A stretch of 15,602 bases of DNA, taken from NCBI GenBank assembly GCA_030610025.1, contig JAUWSP010000011.1, forward strand, positions 1 through 15,602. The letters run 5' to 3'. Positions 15,306 to 15,602 of this stretch are shown piece by piece. The position numbers and the translations under genes were made by a program. The stretch is from Acidobacteriota bacterium (GTDB taxonomy: Bacteria; Acidobacteriota; Thermoanaerobaculia; Multivoradales; JAHEKO01). The notes under the pieces are model-generated. The model worked only from the letters and a program-made list of their open reading frames with translations. It did no database searches and was not told the DNA's origin. Position 1 is the stretch's first letter; the number at the start of each line of letters is the position of its first letter.

Positions 15306-15452
15306 TTCTACATTGAACTGCAACAGTTGAGTAGGTGGCGTCAGACGCTGCCGGTAAGCACTTCGCTCACAGGGCGGTGTCGTGAGTCCCAGTCGCTTCG
15401 TTGTCATGCTCGGTTGAGCGAGGGTAGCACCGCTGAGCTGGGTCCTCAACGC
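15306..15452 (+). other. Intergenic stretch between the small ORF and MarR copy 2
   Basis: These 147 bp hold no credible gene. A small perfect hairpin, AACTG-CAA-CAGTT, lies at about 15316-15328, shortly after the small-ORF stop. No T-tract follows, so a terminator call is weak. The last 50 bp before the MarR promoter show patchy similarity to the sequence upstream of MarR copy 1. Confidence 0.3.
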
Positions 15453-15480
15453 TTGACTTCTCTCGGACTATCGATATACT
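15453..15480 (+). promoter_or_regulatory. Sigma70 promoter of MarR copy 2, predicted leaderless
   Basis: TTGACT (15453-15458), a 16-bp spacer and TATACT (15475-15480), with the ATG at 15487 at the expected transcription start. It has the same layout as copy 1, although much of the spacer sequence differs. The string ATATACTTGTAATATGCAA is identical in both copies. Confidence 0.7.
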
Positions 15481-15486
15481 TGTAAT

Positions 15487-15602
15487 ATGCAACTAAATAC
15501 TCCGGCGCTGAGACTGGCGTATCTAACCTCCTCTCTAGTCCGAAAGTTGCGGCTGCTGGAGCGTCAGGAGATGGCCTGCTGCGGTGTTCCCGTCTCACAG
15601 GC
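15487..15602 (+). CDS. MarR-family regulator, second copy (partial, C-terminus outside window)
   Basis: The first 38 residues of a MarR-type repressor: MQLNTPALRLAYLTSSLVRK, then the LLERQEMACCGVPVSQA segment, which is identical to copy 1. Only five of 38 residues differ from copy 1, while DNA identity is about 82% with mostly third-position changes. This is the pattern of old paralogues under selection. The adjacent Cys-Cys pair before the helix-turn-helix is conserved and could bind metal or sense oxidants. The gene runs off the right edge, so its intactness cannot be judged. It sits downstream of the alkylsulfatase on the same strand, with its own promoter. Confidence 0.8.
   Translation, partial: MQLNTPALRLAYLTSSLVRKLRLLERQEMACCGVPVSQ

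Noticed and set aside
15126..15449. 107-codon minus-strand frame at the right end
   Set aside because: No ribosome binding site or recognisable domain; overlaps the sulfatase 3' end and the coupled small ORF.
11790..15602. Transposon or insertion sequence bounded by the MarR direct repeats
   Set aside because: No transposase, terminal inverted repeats or target duplication; the repeats are diverged coding genes, so paralogy or recombination fits better.
1..15602. CRISPR array, tRNA or rRNA genes
   Set aside because: No regularly spaced short repeats, and no tRNA cloverleaf or rRNA signature noticed on either strand.

Overview
The window is G+C-rich DNA from a diderm (Gram-negative) bacterium: it encodes an Omp85 outer-membrane barrel, a Tat-exported enzyme, a canonical lipoprotein and a periplasmic HtrA protease. 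No rRNA or other marker gene is present. The mix of DUF4136 and DUF2490 proteins with a secreted hypothetical protein (2126-2761) of a type I associate with Acidobacteriota makes that phylum my best guess, at low confidence.

Left part (1-3331), envelope stress and secreted proteins. A minus-strand pair consists of a DegP/HtrA protease (343-1863) followed by the start of an OmpR-type response regulator that runs off the left edge. A divergent intergenic region holds a CGGTAA-N5-CGGTAA direct repeat and several hairpins, then a secreted hypothetical protein on the plus strand, which converges with a DUF4136 lipoprotein.

Middle (3376-11618), all minus strand. A class III zinc alkylsulfatase with a Tat signal (3376-5487) lies upstream of the DUF4136 gene. 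Before it comes the most striking gene of the window: a single 2007-residue reading frame (5595-11618) that joins a full-length TamB-like, inner-membrane-anchored AsmA-type protein to five POTRA-like repeats and an Omp85 beta-barrel. In most bacteria these functions are separate proteins (TamB and TamA, or BamA).

Right part (11801-15602), a module bounded by two homologous MarR-type regulator genes in direct orientation. The left copy (11835 on) loses MarR similarity after about 90 residues, where it meets the 3' end of an oppositely oriented DUF2490 gene. The right copy (15487 on) runs off the window. Between them are the DUF2490 outer-membrane-type protein (minus), a second alkylsulfatase paralogue with a Sec-type signal (13061-15139) and a small overlapping ORF. 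Both MarR genes have the same promoter geometry: a TTGACA/TTGACT -35, 16 bp, TATACT, and an ATG exactly where transcription should start. This predicts leaderless mRNAs, with a TACTTG-N7-CAAGTA palindrome across the start.

As a whole, the window encodes cell-envelope quality control and assembly (DegP, TamB-Omp85 fusion) beside a duplicated alkyl-sulfate hydrolysis function with its own regulator family.
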